DNA of 64,000 nt from contig NC_013521.1 of the NCBI RefSeq assembly GCF_000024925.1, forward strand, positions 3,906,001 to 3,970,000. Reading direction: 5' to 3'. The notes beneath the pieces were generated by a model. It saw nothing but the letters and a program-made list of their open reading frames with translations, was not told where the DNA came from and did no database searches. Below, one piece after another: positions 1 through 8,499 of the stretch. Positions within the stretch are counted from its first letter, which is position 1; each line of letters begins with the position of its first letter. The stretch comes from Sanguibacter keddieii DSM 10542 (GTDB lineage: Bacteria > Actinomycetota > Actinomycetes > Actinomycetales > Cellulomonadaceae). Position numbers and translations under genes: made by a program.

Positions 1-712
1 CGTTGATCCCCAGGTAGCGGAGCTTGTCGACCGTCGGCTTTCCCTCTTCCCAGTAGTTCGGGTTCTTGGTGAGGGTGAAGGCCTGCGACGAGGTGGACTC
101 GACCATGTACGGCCCGGTCCCGACGGCCTCTTCGTTGGTCCAGGCACCAGCCTCTTCCGGCGTGATGTCCTTCCAGATGTGCTCGGGGACGATCGCGGCC
201 ATGAAGAGCCCGGCGGCGGTCGTGTACTGCGCGGTCTCGAAGGTCGCGACGACGGTGGTGTCGTCGGTGGCCTCGGCCGAGACGAGGCCGATCGGCTTGG
301 CCGGCTCGTAGTTCCAGGTGAAGGCGACGTCCTTCGCGGTGAAGGGTGTGCCGTCGTTCCAGGTGACGCCCTCGCGGGTCTTCACGGTGAGCTGGGTGCC
401 GTCCTCGTTGAACTCGAAGCTCTCGCCGAGCATGGGGACCGGGTCACCCGAGGCGGCGCGGTTGTAGTAGAAGAGCGGCTCGTAGATGGGGCCGAGCGTG
501 CCGTTCTGGATGCCGGTCGAGTACGGGTTGAAGTTCGCCACGAGCGGGGTCTGCGCGCCTGCCCACACGTTGAGGACGGTGCCCTCGGCGTCGTCGCCGC
601 CTCCTCCTCCGCCCCCGTTCGAGTCGCTGCTGCACCCTGAGACGATCAGGGCGAGGCTCGAGGCCAGCGCGGCTGCGGGGAGCAGTCGCCTGAGGCCCTC
701 AGTTCGGATCAT
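1..712 (-). CDS. ABC transporter substrate-binding lipoprotein, family 5 (oligopeptide type), partial
   Basis: The first 237 residues of an extracellular solute-binding protein of family 5; the C-terminal half lies beyond the window start. The N-terminus has a basic start, a hydrophobic stretch and the lipobox IVSGC with the lipidated cysteine at residue 27, then a Gly-rich linker. The mature part has the family order: NFNPYS, IYEPLFYYN, a TWNDGTPFTAKDV block (about residues 125-137) and VGTGPY. The start ATG follows AAAGGA at suitable spacing. Such lipoproteins capture peptides, nickel or haem-like ligands outside the membrane for an ABC importer; permease genes would be expected beyond the left edge. 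Ligand not predictable here. An AT-rich imperfect palindrome lies 60 nt upstream. Confidence 0.93.
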   Translation of the reverse strand, partial: MIRTEGLRRLLPAAALASSLALIVSGCSSDSNGGGGGGGDDAEGTVLNVWAGAQTPLVANFNPYSTGIQNGTLGPIYEPLFYYNRAASGDPVPMLGESFEFNEDGTQLTVKTREGVTWNDGTPFTAKDVAFTWNYEPAKPIGLVSAEATDDTTVVATFETAQYTTAAGLFMAAIVPEHIWKDITPEEAGAWTNEEAVGTGPYMVESTSSQAFTLTKNPNYWEEGKPTVDKLRYLGIN

Positions 713-771
713 CGTCGGTCCTTTCGTCGTGCGACGTCGTGACGTCGCTCACGCCCCGGTCGTCAGAGGCT

Positions 772-788
772 TTAGTAAGGGAACCTAA
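772..788 (-). promoter_or_regulatory. AT-rich imperfect palindrome upstream of the solute-binding protein, possible metal-regulator half site
   Basis: On the minus strand this reads TTAGGTTCCCTTACTAA. The left half TTAGGTT equals one arm of the DtxR/IdeR box, but the right half fits poorly, so only the half site is convincing. It is AT-rich in a GC-rich background and lies in the promoter region of the solute-binding gene. It could equally be ordinary promoter sequence. Confidence 0.25.
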
Positions 789-976
789 CGAACAGACTAG
801 GGCTGTGGATGAAGTTTCGCCGACTGTTACCTAATCGAGACGCAGGACACACCCCACCAGTGGCGATGCGTCCCGTCCTGTCCGGTTACGCGCGGTCCGG
901 GACAGACGATGGACACGATCCCACGCGGCGGATGGTCGGGGGCCTTCGCCGGGAGGGACGTCGCCGGACCTCGACG

Positions 977-1717
977 TCAGGGGCGGGCGACCGCCGATCG
1001 GAGCGCCTCCGCGGCGGCCAGCGCCACAGCAGGGTCCGTGACCTCGAGGCCGGCGCCGGCACCGCCGCCCACTCCCCCGTCGGCGCTCCGGACCGCCTTC
1101 GCCGACAGGTGCACCGCGTCGACGCCGACGGCCACGAGGGCCGCGACGTCCTCGGGGCGGACCCCACCACCAGCCATGACCTGGAGCCGACCCGCGGCTG
1201 CGTCGACCATGGCACGCAGCACGGCGAGCCCGTCGAGGCTCCGCGCCGCGCCGCCCGAGGTCAGCACACGGGTCACCCCGAGCGCGCAGAGCGCCTCGAC
1301 GGCCGACGCCGGGTCGTCGAGGGTGTCGACCGCCCGGTGGAAGGTCACCTCGGCGCCGTCCGCCGCCTCGACGAGGCGGGCGACCGCGTCATGGTCGACG
1401 GTCCCCGACGGGGTGAGCGCACCGACGACCACACCGGACGCGCCAGCAGCCACGAGCGCACGGACGTCGCGCAGGTGGACGCCGGTCTCGGTCTCGTCGT
1501 AGACGAACCCACCGGCACGGCACCGGACGAGGGGGTGGATCTCGAGCCTCGCCTCTGCCGCGGCGACCGCAGCCGCGACGAGCCCGACGCTCGGCGTGAG
1601 CCCGCCGGTCGCCCCGAGGGCGACGCACAGCTCCGCCCGCACCGCTCCGACGTCGGCGGCGACGCGCACCCCGGCGACGTCTTGGACGGCGATCTCCAGC
1701 ACGGGCGTGCGCAGCAC
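977..1717 (-). CDS. cutC: CutC family protein (copper homeostasis)
   Basis: A 246-residue TIM-barrel protein of the CutC family, usual length about 240. It opens with LEIAVQDVAG and contains the family blocks RAELCVALGATGGLTPS, EIHPLVRCRAGGFVYDE, VTFHRAVD, RVLTSGGA and VMAGGGVRPEDV. A longer frame exists, but I chose the GTG at 1717 because GAGGAG lies 6 nt upstream and the family starts just before LEIAV. CutC is linked by name to copper tolerance, though its biochemical role is not settled. The gene stands alone, divergent from the lipid operon. Confidence 0.9.
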   Translation of the reverse strand: MLRTPVLEIAVQDVAGVRVAADVGAVRAELCVALGATGGLTPSVGLVAAAVAAAEARLEIHPLVRCRAGGFVYDETETGVHLRDVRALVAAGASGVVVGALTPSGTVDHDAVARLVEAADGAEVTFHRAVDTLDDPASAVEALCALGVTRVLTSGGAARSLDGLAVLRAMVDAAAGRLQVMAGGGVRPEDVAALVAVGVDAVHLSAKAVRSADGGVGGGAGAGLEVTDPAVALAAAEALRSAVARP

Positions 1718-1825
1718 CTGCAGCTCCTCGGGGTCGGACGACGCACTAGCCGCGGCGGCCGTGCACACCCGGGTCAGCGTAGGGCCTCGTCCACAGCCCG
1801 GGCCTCTCACCGGGACCGCGACCGA

Positions 1826-1838
1826 GGTACCAGGTACC
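1826..1838. promoter_or_regulatory. Inverted repeat GGTACC-A-GGTACC, candidate operator of the lipid operon
   Basis: Two GGTACC hexamers separated by one base form a perfect 13-base inverted repeat about 90 nt upstream of the thiolase start and also upstream of cutC. Short symmetric sites like this are typical of TetR-type repressors. No regulator gene is adjacent, so the binding protein is unknown. Confidence 0.4.
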
Positions 1839-1926
1839 GTGGGTGTCGGTAAGTCTTCGCGCTGTCCGGCCGGGACCTGCCCACCGCACCAGAGCGACAC
1901 CCGAGCGACGACGCGAGGAGACGAAC

Positions 1927-3339
1927 GTGCCCCGAAGGACCCCTGCAGCACCCGGTGAGGACCACAGCTCGACAGCCCAGGCCGAGGCGCGACGAGCGCT
2001 CCGGGACGCGGTGATCGTCGGCGGGAACCGCATCCCCTTCGCCCGCGCGGGCGGCACCTACGCCGACGCCGGCAACAAGGACATGCTGACCGCCGCCCTC
2101 GACGGGCTGGTCGCCCGGTTCGGGCTGCAGGGCGAGCGCCTCGGCGAGGTCGTGGCGGGCTCGGTCCTCAAGCACTCCCGCGACTTCAACCTCACCCGCG
2201 AGTGCGTCCTCGGGTCCGCGCTCTCCCCCACCACGCCGGCCTACGACCTCCAGCAGGCCTGCGCGACGGGTCTCGAGGCCGTGGTCTCGGTGAGCAACAA
2301 GATCCGGCTCGGGCAGATCGAGTCCGGCGTCGCCGGTGGTACCGACACCATCTCGGACGCCCCGATCGCGGTGAGCGAGGGGCTGCGGCACGCGATCCTC
2401 AAGGCCTCGCAGGCCAAGACGCTCAGTGCCCGCCTCAAGGCCTTCGCCGCCGTGCGCCCGGGCGACCTCGCACCCGCAGCCCCGCGGACCGACGAGCCGC
2501 GCACCGGGCTGTCGATGGGCGAGCACCAGGCGCTCACCACCGCGCGCTGGGGCATCAGCCGCGAGGACCAGGACGCCGTCGCCCTCGCGAGCCATCAGAA
2601 CCTCGCCGCCGCCTACGAGGCCGGGTTCTTCGACGACCTCGTCACGCCGTTCCGCGGGCTGGCCCGCGACCAGAACCTGCGCGCGGACACCTCCGCCGAG
2701 AAGCTCGGCTCGCTCAAGCCCGCCTTCGGCACCTCGCTGCCGACACCGGCCACCATGACCGCCGGGAACTCGACGCCGCTCACCGACGGCGCCTCCGTGG
2801 TGCTCCTCGCGTCACGCGACTGGGCCGACGAGCACGACCTGCCAGTGCTGGCGCGGGTCGTCGACGCCGAGACCGCCGCGGTGGACTACGTGCACGGCCA
2901 CGACGGGCTGCTCATGGCACCCGCCCACGCGGTGCCGCGTCTGCTCGCCCGCGCCGGGCTCTCCCTCGACGACCTCGACTTCGTGGAGATCCACGAGGCC
3001 TTCGCGTCGACGGTGCTCACGACGCTCGCGGCGTGGGAGGACGACGAGTACTGCCGCACCGAGCTCGGCCTCGACGGCGCCCTCGGGTCGGTCGACCGCA
3101 GCCGCCTCAACGTCGTCGGCTCCTCCCTCGCGGCCGGTCACCCCTTCGCCGCGACGGGCGGGCGCATCGTCGCCACGGCCGCCAAGCTCGTGGCAGCCCG
3201 CGCTGCCGAGACCGGCCAGGTGTCACGCGCGCTCGTCTCCGTCTGCGCCGCAGGAGGCCTCGGCGTCGCCGCCCTCATCGAGTCCGTCCCCGGGGACACC
3301 ACCACGACCGACGCGACTGCGGACGGAGGACGGCGATGA
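1927..3339 (+). CDS. Acetyl-CoA C-acetyltransferase (thiolase), FadA2/FadI-like
   Basis: A 470-residue thiolase joining or cleaving acyl-CoA chains. The nucleophile cysteine is in QQACATG (about residue 112), the catalytic histidine in EIHEAFA (about 355), followed by AAGHPFAATG and the second cysteine in SVCAAGG (about 439). A frame opens upstream, but the GTG at 1927 has GAGGAG at good spacing and avoids a basic non-family leader. It is first of three coupled genes; its TGA overlaps the ATG of the next by 4 nt. The order thiolase, high-molecular-weight FabG, MaoC-type dehydratase parallels fadA2, fabG4 and htdX of mycobacteria, so beta-oxidation or chain elongation on CoA substrates is likely. 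Confidence 0.93.
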   Translation: MPRRTPAAPGEDHSSTAQAEARRALRDAVIVGGNRIPFARAGGTYADAGNKDMLTAALDGLVARFGLQGERLGEVVAGSVLKHSRDFNLTRECVLGSALSPTTPAYDLQQACATGLEAVVSVSNKIRLGQIESGVAGGTDTISDAPIAVSEGLRHAILKASQAKTLSARLKAFAAVRPGDLAPAAPRTDEPRTGLSMGEHQALTTARWGISREDQDAVALASHQNLAAAYEAGFFDDLVTPFRGLARDQNLRADTSAEKLGSLKPAFGTSLPTPATMTAGNSTPLTDGASVVLLASRDWADEHDLPVLARVVDAETAAVDYVHGHDGLLMAPAHAVPRLLARAGLSLDDLDFVEIHEAFASTVLTTLAAWEDDEYCRTELGLDGALGSVDRSRLNVVGSSLAAGHPFAATGGRIVATAAKLVAARAAETGQVSRALVSVCAAGGLGVAALIESVPGDTTTTDATADGGRR

Positions 3340-4706
3340 GCGACGGCTACATCTCCCTGGTCAACGGTGGTCTCGGCGCGAAGGTCGCCAAGACCCTCGG
3401 GCTGCCCCGCCCGTCGGTGCTGCGCCGCTTCACCGAGGGCGCCCCGCTCACCGCGGGTCCCGTGCTCGTGCTGGGCGCCACCACCGGCACGGGCGAGGAC
3501 TCCGACATCCTCGCCCAGCTGCTCATGTCGACCGGCTTCGCCGCAGCCGACCTCGAGGTGCACCGCACGGTCGTGGGGACCGAGCACGTCCCGTGGGGTG
3601 CGGTCGTGCTCGTGCTCACCGAGGTGACGCACCCGGACGACCTCTCGGCCCCGGCGCTCGACCTCGCCTCGACGCTGCGCTCCCTCGCCCCGGGAGGGCG
3701 CGTGGTCACCGTGTCCCGCACGGCGACCGCCGACGACGCACCTGCCGTCGCCGCAGCACGCCAGGGCGTCGAGGGCCTCCTGCGCTCGGTCGCCAAGGAG
3801 CTCCGCGGCGGCGCGACGGCCAACGGCGTCGTGCTGACCGACGACGTCGACCTCGCCGCCCCGTCGGTGGGAGCGGCGCTGCGGTTCCTGCTCTCGGCGA
3901 AGTCCGCCTACGTCGACGGCCAGACCCTCACCGTCGGCTCGGCAGCCGGGTCGGCCGTCGACTGGTCCAGCCCGCTCGACGGCCGCGTCGCCGTCGTGAC
4001 CGGTGCCGCGCGAGGCATCGGCGCAGCGATCGCCGAGACGCTGGCGCGCGACGGGGCCCGCGTGGTCGTGGTCGACGTCCCGGCGGCCGGCGAGTCCCTC
4101 GCTGCCGTCGCCAACCGCATCAAGGGCACCGCCCTCCAGCTCGACATCACCGCCCCCGACGCCGGCGAGCGGATCATCGAGCACGCCGTGTCCCGGCACG
4201 GGAGCATCGACATCGTGGTGCACAACGCGGGGATCACCCGCGACAAGCTCCTGGCCAACATGACGCCCGAGAAGTGGGACGCCGTCCTCGCCGTGAACCT
4301 CGCGGCCCAGCTGCGGATCGACGACGCGCTCATGCGGTCCGAGCACTTCACCGACGCGCCGCGCATCGTGTCGTTGGCCTCGACGAGCGGCATCGCGGGC
4401 AATCGTGGTCAGACGAACTACGCGACCTCCAAGGCCGGGGTCATCGGCATGGTCCGGTCGACCGGCCGGCTCATGGCGAAGGTCGACGGGACGGCGAACG
4501 CCGTCGCCCCCGGGTTCATCGAGACCGAGATGACGGCCCGCATGCCCTTCGCGACCCGCGAGGTCGCCCGCCGCCTCAGCTCGGTGCAGCAGGGCGGCCT
4601 GCCGATCGACGTCGCCGAGGCGGTCGCCTTCCTCGCCGGGCCTGCCGCCGGCGGGATCAACGGCACGACGCTGCGCGTCTGCGGGCAGAACATGGTCGGC
4701 GCATGA
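3336..4706 (+). CDS. fabG4: 3-oxoacyl-(ACP/CoA) reductase, high-molecular-weight FabG4 type
   Basis: A 456-residue reductase. Residues 1-205 form a flavodoxin-like N-terminal domain without a conserved cofactor loop; residues 210-456 are a classical short-chain dehydrogenase. The latter shows the nucleotide loop TGAARGIG, the NAG motif (VVHNAGI), the serine block SLASTSGIAG and the catalytic Tyr/Lys pair YATSKAG, then PGFIETEMT. This two-domain layout is specific to HMwFabG proteins, which prefer NADH and can use CoA esters. It overlaps the thiolase by ATGA and the dehydratase likewise, so the three are translationally coupled. Mycobacterial FabG4 is the named relative; substrate chain length cannot be read from sequence. 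Confidence 0.93.
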   Translation: MSDGYISLVNGGLGAKVAKTLGLPRPSVLRRFTEGAPLTAGPVLVLGATTGTGEDSDILAQLLMSTGFAAADLEVHRTVVGTEHVPWGAVVLVLTEVTHPDDLSAPALDLASTLRSLAPGGRVVTVSRTATADDAPAVAAARQGVEGLLRSVAKELRGGATANGVVLTDDVDLAAPSVGAALRFLLSAKSAYVDGQTLTVGSAAGSAVDWSSPLDGRVAVVTGAARGIGAAIAETLARDGARVVVVDVPAAGESLAAVANRIKGTALQLDITAPDAGERIIEHAVSRHGSIDIVVHNAGITRDKLLANMTPEKWDAVLAVNLAAQLRIDDALMRSEHFTDAPRIVSLASTSGIAGNRGQTNYATSKAGVIGMVRSTGRLMAKVDGTANAVAPGFIETEMTARMPFATREVARRLSSVQQGGLPIDVAEAVAFLAGPAAGGINGTTLRVCGQNMVGA

Positions 4707-5722
4707 CGGGCTCCCTGCGGACGGTCAAGACCCTCGCCTCTGTCCCCGAGCTGCGCGGCCTCTACGCGAGGGCGCTGCTGCCGCGCCGCACACCCGACCC
4801 GGCGACGGCCACCCTGCCGTCGGTCACCTACCGGGTGGCCGACGTGGTGGCCGAGCCCGAGCACCTCGTCGCGTACCAGCGGCTCCTCGGCGAGCCGGTG
4901 GACGGCACGCTCCCGGCCGGGTTCGTGCACGTCCTCGCCTTCCCGGTCGCGACGGCCCTCATGGTGCGCGACGACTTCCCGCTGCGCGTCGCCGGGATGG
5001 TGCACCTGGCGAATGCCGTCACCGTGCACCGCGCCGTGGGCGTCGCCGAGCAGCTGCTCGTCGAGGCCCACGCCGAGAACCTCCGCCCGCACCGCACGGG
5101 CACGCAGGTCGACCTCGTCACCGAGGTCTCCGCGCGCTACGGCGCAGGCGACAGCACCGAGGTCGTGTGGCGCGGGGTGTCGACGTACCTCGCCAAGGGC
5201 GTCCACGCCGGTGGTGCGCCGCGCGCCGACGACCCGACGGTGCGCGCCGCGTCGGACGGCAGTGCGTCGACAGCCTCCACGTCAGCCGGCGACCGCCCGA
5301 CCTTCACGCCGCCGACCCCGACCGCCCGGTGGTCCCTCGACGCCGGGGCCGGCCGTCGCTACGCCGCGGTGTCGGGCGACCACAACCCGATCCACCTGTC
5401 CGCGCTGACCGCGAAGGCTTTCGGGTTCCGGCGGGCGATCGCCCACGGCATGTACACGGCCAGCCGCGCCCTCGCCCAGGTGGGGCCCACCCGCGGCGAG
5501 GCCTTCGACTGGACGGTCGACTTCGCGTCGCCCGTGCTGCTCCCGGGGACGGTCGACCTCGCGTTCACGCCGCGCGGGGACGTCCGAGGTGCTGAGGCTG
5601 CTGCCCCGGGCGGGTCGGGCCTCTCGGGTGCCTCGGACCACGGCGCTGGCTTCGACTACGTCGGCTGGGATGCTCGCCGGTCCCGTCTGCACCTCTCCGG
5701 CTCAGTGGTCCCGCGGGGCTGA
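4703..5722 (+). CDS. MaoC-type (R)-3-hydroxyacyl thioester dehydratase, HtdX-like
   Basis: A 339-residue double hotdog protein. The C-terminal hotdog carries the hydratase-2 motif: YAAVSGDHNPIHLS with Asp and His at about residues 229-234, then GFRRAIAHGMYTASRAL. The N-terminal hotdog (about residues 45-160) lacks the catalytic pair, as usual in the HtdX/HtdY group. The start ATG overlaps the fabG4 stop. It would dehydrate the 3-hydroxyacyl product of the upstream reductase, completing the reduction-dehydration steps of chain elongation, or hydrate enoyl thioesters in reverse. A low-complexity Ser/Thr/Ala stretch separates the hotdogs. Confidence 0.9.
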   Translation: MTGSLRTVKTLASVPELRGLYARALLPRRTPDPATATLPSVTYRVADVVAEPEHLVAYQRLLGEPVDGTLPAGFVHVLAFPVATALMVRDDFPLRVAGMVHLANAVTVHRAVGVAEQLLVEAHAENLRPHRTGTQVDLVTEVSARYGAGDSTEVVWRGVSTYLAKGVHAGGAPRADDPTVRAASDGSASTASTSAGDRPTFTPPTPTARWSLDAGAGRRYAAVSGDHNPIHLSALTAKAFGFRRAIAHGMYTASRALAQVGPTRGEAFDWTVDFASPVLLPGTVDLAFTPRGDVRGAEAAAPGGSGLSGASDHGAGFDYVGWDARRSRLHLSGSVVPRG

Positions 5723-5821
5723 TCCGGCCAAGCCCGGCACGACCAGACGCAAGGACCGGCCGCTCCGGCACACAGTCATGTCGTGGGGTGCACCAGCGCC
5801 TCCGTGACGCAGGGGGCAGTC

Positions 5822-6463
5822 ATGATCTCGACCAGGCAGAAGGGCATCGCCGGTGTGCTCACGCTCGGGCTGGTCCTCGCCGGCTGCGCGGACGGTGGCG
5901 CCGTCCTCGCGGCACCGGCCCCCGACCCGCTGGGCGAGCCGCAGCGATACACCACGTCGGCATTCATCATCCAGCAGGGTGACGAACCTCCGGAGCTCTG
6001 CCTGAGCACGGTCATGGAGTCCAACCCACCGCAGTGCGGTGGGCCGACGGTCGTCGGCCTCGACTGGGCCGACGTCCCCGACGCCGAGACGGTCATGGGT
6101 GTCACCTTCGGCTCGGCCTGGGTGGTCGGGACCTACGCCGACGAGACCTTCACGCTCACCGAACCGGTGAGCAGCGACCCGCCGGCAGGGCACGTCCCGC
6201 CCGGCTCGACGCCTCCCACCTACTCCCCGCCCAGCGGCGACGCGCCGTCGGCCGAGGACGGGGAGGCGGCCATGAGCGCTCTCGGCGAGCACGCCACCGA
6301 GGTCGGGCTGCTCGTCTGGTCGCCCGACCCGACCACCGGACGGTTCAGCGCGGACGTGATCCGGCTCGACGCCAGCACGGAGGCGCGCATCCACGAGATC
6401 CTCGCGTCCTGGTACGAGGCCGACCAGATCGACCTGTACAGCAGGCTGGAGCCTCTCCGCTAG
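5822..6463 (+). CDS. Putative lipoprotein, unknown function
   Basis: A 213-residue secreted protein. MISTRQKG is followed by a hydrophobic segment and the lipobox VLAGC, lipidated cysteine at residue 22. The chosen ATG follows GGGGG 6 nt upstream; a longer frame would put non-signal residues before the signal. The mature part has paired cysteines (LCLSTVMESNPPQCGG), a Pro-rich linker and an acidic C-terminal half. The C-terminus LLVWSPDPTTGRFSADVIRLDA resembles small actinobacterial lipoproteins of unknown function. No partner genes next to it. Confidence 0.7.
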   Translation: MISTRQKGIAGVLTLGLVLAGCADGGAVLAAPAPDPLGEPQRYTTSAFIIQQGDEPPELCLSTVMESNPPQCGGPTVVGLDWADVPDAETVMGVTFGSAWVVGTYADETFTLTEPVSSDPPAGHVPPGSTPPTYSPPSGDAPSAEDGEAAMSALGEHATEVGLLVWSPDPTTGRFSADVIRLDASTEARIHEILASWYEADQIDLYSRLEPLR

Positions 6464-6519
6464 CCCGAACCAGTCGCCTGCGACATACCGGCGGCAGGCC
6501 AGCACCCGTGGCAGCCACC

Positions 6520-7605
6520 TCAGGCTGCGCGGCGCGCCACGGCCGCGAGCGCCGCGGCCCTCCCCGCGCGGGTGGCGCCGATGGTCGACGCACCTGAGCC
6601 GTAGCCGGCGAGGAGCACGCGGGGGTCGCGGTCGACGTGGACGCCGTCCGTCGCGATGCCACCGCCGGGCTCGCGCAGGCGCAACTGCGCGAGGTGGTCG
6701 ACGGCGGGCCGGAAGCCGGTGGCCCAGAGGATGACGTCGGCGCGGACCTCTCCGTCGGGGAACACGACCCCGGTGGGCGTGATCTCGGTGAACATCCCGC
6801 GGGAGACGAGCACGCCGTCGTCGATGCCCTGCTGGTAGACGGGCGTGAGCGGAAGGCCGGTGGCACCGACGACGCTCAGGGTGGTCAGGCCGGCGGAGGT
6901 CCGCTCGACCACGCGGCGCTCGACGTCGCGCCCCCACTCCTGGTCGAAGGCTCGGTCGTCGAAGACGGGCGGCCGCCGGGTGGCCCAGGTGGTCGTGGTG
7001 ACCTTGGCGAGCTGCAGCAGGAACTGGACGGCCGAGGCCCCACCGCCGACGACGACCACGTGCTGGCCGCGGAGCTCCTCGGCGGAGACGAAGTCGTGGG
7101 TGTGGAGCTGCCGCCCGAGGAAGGTCTCGCGCCCGGGGTACGCGGGCCAGTAGGGCCGCGTCCAGGTGCCGGTGGCGCTGACGACCGTGCGGGTGGTCCA
7201 CGAGCCTGCGTCGGAGCTGACGACGAGCGGTGAGCCTCGGTCGACACCGCGGTCGTCGACGTCCACGGGCCCGTCGGGCCCCTCGAGCGGGCGGACGTCG
7301 CGCACGCGGACCGGTCGGACGACGTCGAGCCCGAAGGTCTCCTCGTAGGTGCCGTAGTAGCGGCTGACCGCGACCGACGCGGGCTCGGTCGGGTCGGGGG
7401 CACCGATCGGCAGGCCGGGCAGGTCGTGGATGCCGTGGGCGGCGCCGAGGGTGAGGGAGTCCCAGCGTTCGCGCCAGGCGCCGCCGGGCCCGTCGCTCGA
7501 GTCCAGCACGACCATGTGCTCGCCAGGCTCGAGCCCGCTCCGGCGCAGGTGGTAGGCGGCCGACAGCCCGGCCTGCCCTGCCCCGATGACCACGACGTCG
7601 TACAC
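6520..7605 (-). CDS. FAD-dependent monooxygenase/oxidoreductase (flavin-containing monooxygenase-like)
   Basis: A roughly 360-residue flavoprotein with two Rossmann loops: GAGQAG at residue 8 for FAD and GGGASA near 190 for NAD(P)H. Between them lie PGGAWRERWDSL, typical of flavin-containing monooxygenases, and FLGRQLHTHDF, close to the FxGxxxHxxxY/W fingerprint of this class. ATGFRP near the C-terminus is also family-typical. It lacks a long C-terminal BVMO domain. GTG codons at 7611 and 7605 are possible starts; GGAG sits 5 nt before 7605 but only 1 nt before 7611, so 7605 is preferred. A TTGAACGTTCAA palindrome lies directly upstream. Substrate unknown. Confidence 0.85.
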   Translation of the reverse strand: MYDVVVIGAGQAGLSAAYHLRRSGLEPGEHMVVLDSSDGPGGAWRERWDSLTLGAAHGIHDLPGLPIGAPDPTEPASVAVSRYYGTYEETFGLDVVRPVRVRDVRPLEGPDGPVDVDDRGVDRGSPLVVSSDAGSWTTRTVVSATGTWTRPYWPAYPGRETFLGRQLHTHDFVSAEELRGQHVVVVGGGASAVQFLLQLAKVTTTTWATRRPPVFDDRAFDQEWGRDVERRVVERTSAGLTTLSVVGATGLPLTPVYQQGIDDGVLVSRGMFTEITPTGVVFPDGEVRADVILWATGFRPAVDHLAQLRLREPGGGIATDGVHVDRDPRVLLAGYGSGASTIGATRAGRAAALAAVARRAA

Positions 7606-7618
7606 CTGCACTCCTTGC

Positions 7619-7630
7619 TTGAACGTTCAA
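7619..7630. promoter_or_regulatory. Perfect 12-bp palindrome TTGAACGTTCAA, candidate operator
   Basis: A perfect palindrome ends about 14 nt before the monooxygenase start and sits in the 111-bp divergent gap shared with the pentapeptide-repeat gene. Its place near the start and its TTGAAC/GTTCAA symmetry suggest a TetR- or MarR-type repressor site. No regulator gene adjoins. Confidence 0.5.
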
Positions 7631-7716
7631 CTGCTAGCGTAACCGCCTCCACCACCCGGATGTTCCCGTCCGCCTCTGGACGACGTGCTGTCAGCCCTCC
7701 GTGAGAACCTGGACGC

Positions 7717-8367
7717 ATGCCCACCTCGGAGACCACCGGACACGACAGCGCCCCGAGCAGCACCTCGACAGGATCCGCATCAGCCTTCGCCCCCGAGGCC
7801 TACGTCGAGGTCCTCACCTTCGACGGGACGGACCTCAGCGGGATCGACGCGGTCGACTCCCGGATCATCGAGTGCTCCTTCACCGGCACAGACCTCTCCG
7901 GCGCCGAGCTCGCCTCGTCCCGTGTGAGCGACTGCACCTTCGACGCGGTCAACGCCTCGACGCTCGACGTCTCCTCAGGCGACTGGCAGGACGTGACGGT
8001 CCGCGCGAGCCGGCTCGGCGGGGTCCAGGCCTACGGCTCGCAGTGGTCCCGGGTGACCTTCGAGGGCACCAAGATCGACTACCTCAACCTGCGCGAGGCC
8101 CGGCTGACGGACGTGACCTTCACCGACTGCGTCATCGGCGAGCTCGACCTGGCGTCCGTCCGCGGCACCCGGATGAGCTTTGTCGGGACGCGCATCGCCC
8201 AGCTCACGCTGTCCCGGGCCACCTTGACCCGCGCGGACCTGCGCGGCGCCGACCTCGGCCAGATCACCGGGATCACCGGCCTCAAGGGCACCACGGTGAG
8301 CACCGACCAGTTCCTCGACCTCGCGCCGCTGCTCGCCGCCCACCTGGGCATCTCGATCCAGCCCTGA
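7717..8367 (+). CDS. Pentapeptide-repeat protein
   Basis: A 216-residue protein. After a Ser/Thr-rich N-terminal tail (residues 1-25), the rest is built from five-residue A(D/N)Lxx-like repeats: FDGTDLSGIDAVDSRI, FTGTDLSGAEL, LTDVTFTDCVI, LTRADLRGADLG. These form a right-handed quadrilateral beta-helix. Some family members protect DNA gyrase (Qnr/MfpA); the regular 20-residue coils and the short C-terminal cap here do not decide between that and a structural role. Monocistronic; a strong hairpin follows the stop. Confidence 0.88.
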   Translation: MPTSETTGHDSAPSSTSTGSASAFAPEAYVEVLTFDGTDLSGIDAVDSRIIECSFTGTDLSGAELASSRVSDCTFDAVNASTLDVSSGDWQDVTVRASRLGGVQAYGSQWSRVTFEGTKIDYLNLREARLTDVTFTDCVIGELDLASVRGTRMSFVGTRIAQLTLSRATLTRADLRGADLGQITGITGLKGTTVSTDQFLDLAPLLAAHLGISIQP

Positions 8368-8394
8368 GGAGGGTCGCCGACACCCCCGGAACGG

Positions 8395-8429
8395 CTCCGC
8401 CCCGGCCGGGTGGACCAGCCGGGGCGGAG
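8395..8429. terminator. Bidirectional terminator hairpin
   Basis: Arms of 12 bp (CTCCGCCCCGGC and its complement) with an 11-nt loop lie between the convergent pentapeptide-repeat gene and the class V PLP enzyme. No clear T-tract, as is common in high-GC genomes. A second perfect palindrome, CACGGCTCGCGAGCCGTG, follows at 8465-8482. Confidence 0.65.
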
Positions 8430-8499
8430 TGCCGGGCGGGCTCCAGGAGCGCCCGCGGGGCGAGCACGGCTCGCGAGCCGTGAGACGAGAGGCCGGACG

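Noticed and set aside
772-788. Full DtxR/IdeR box upstream of the solute-binding lipoprotein
   Set aside because: Only one half site fits the consensus; kept as a low-confidence regulatory candidate, not as an iron box.
8465-8482. 18-bp palindrome CACGGCTCGCGAGCCGTG as an operator
   Set aside because: It lies between convergent gene ends next to a terminator, so it is more likely a second terminator stem.
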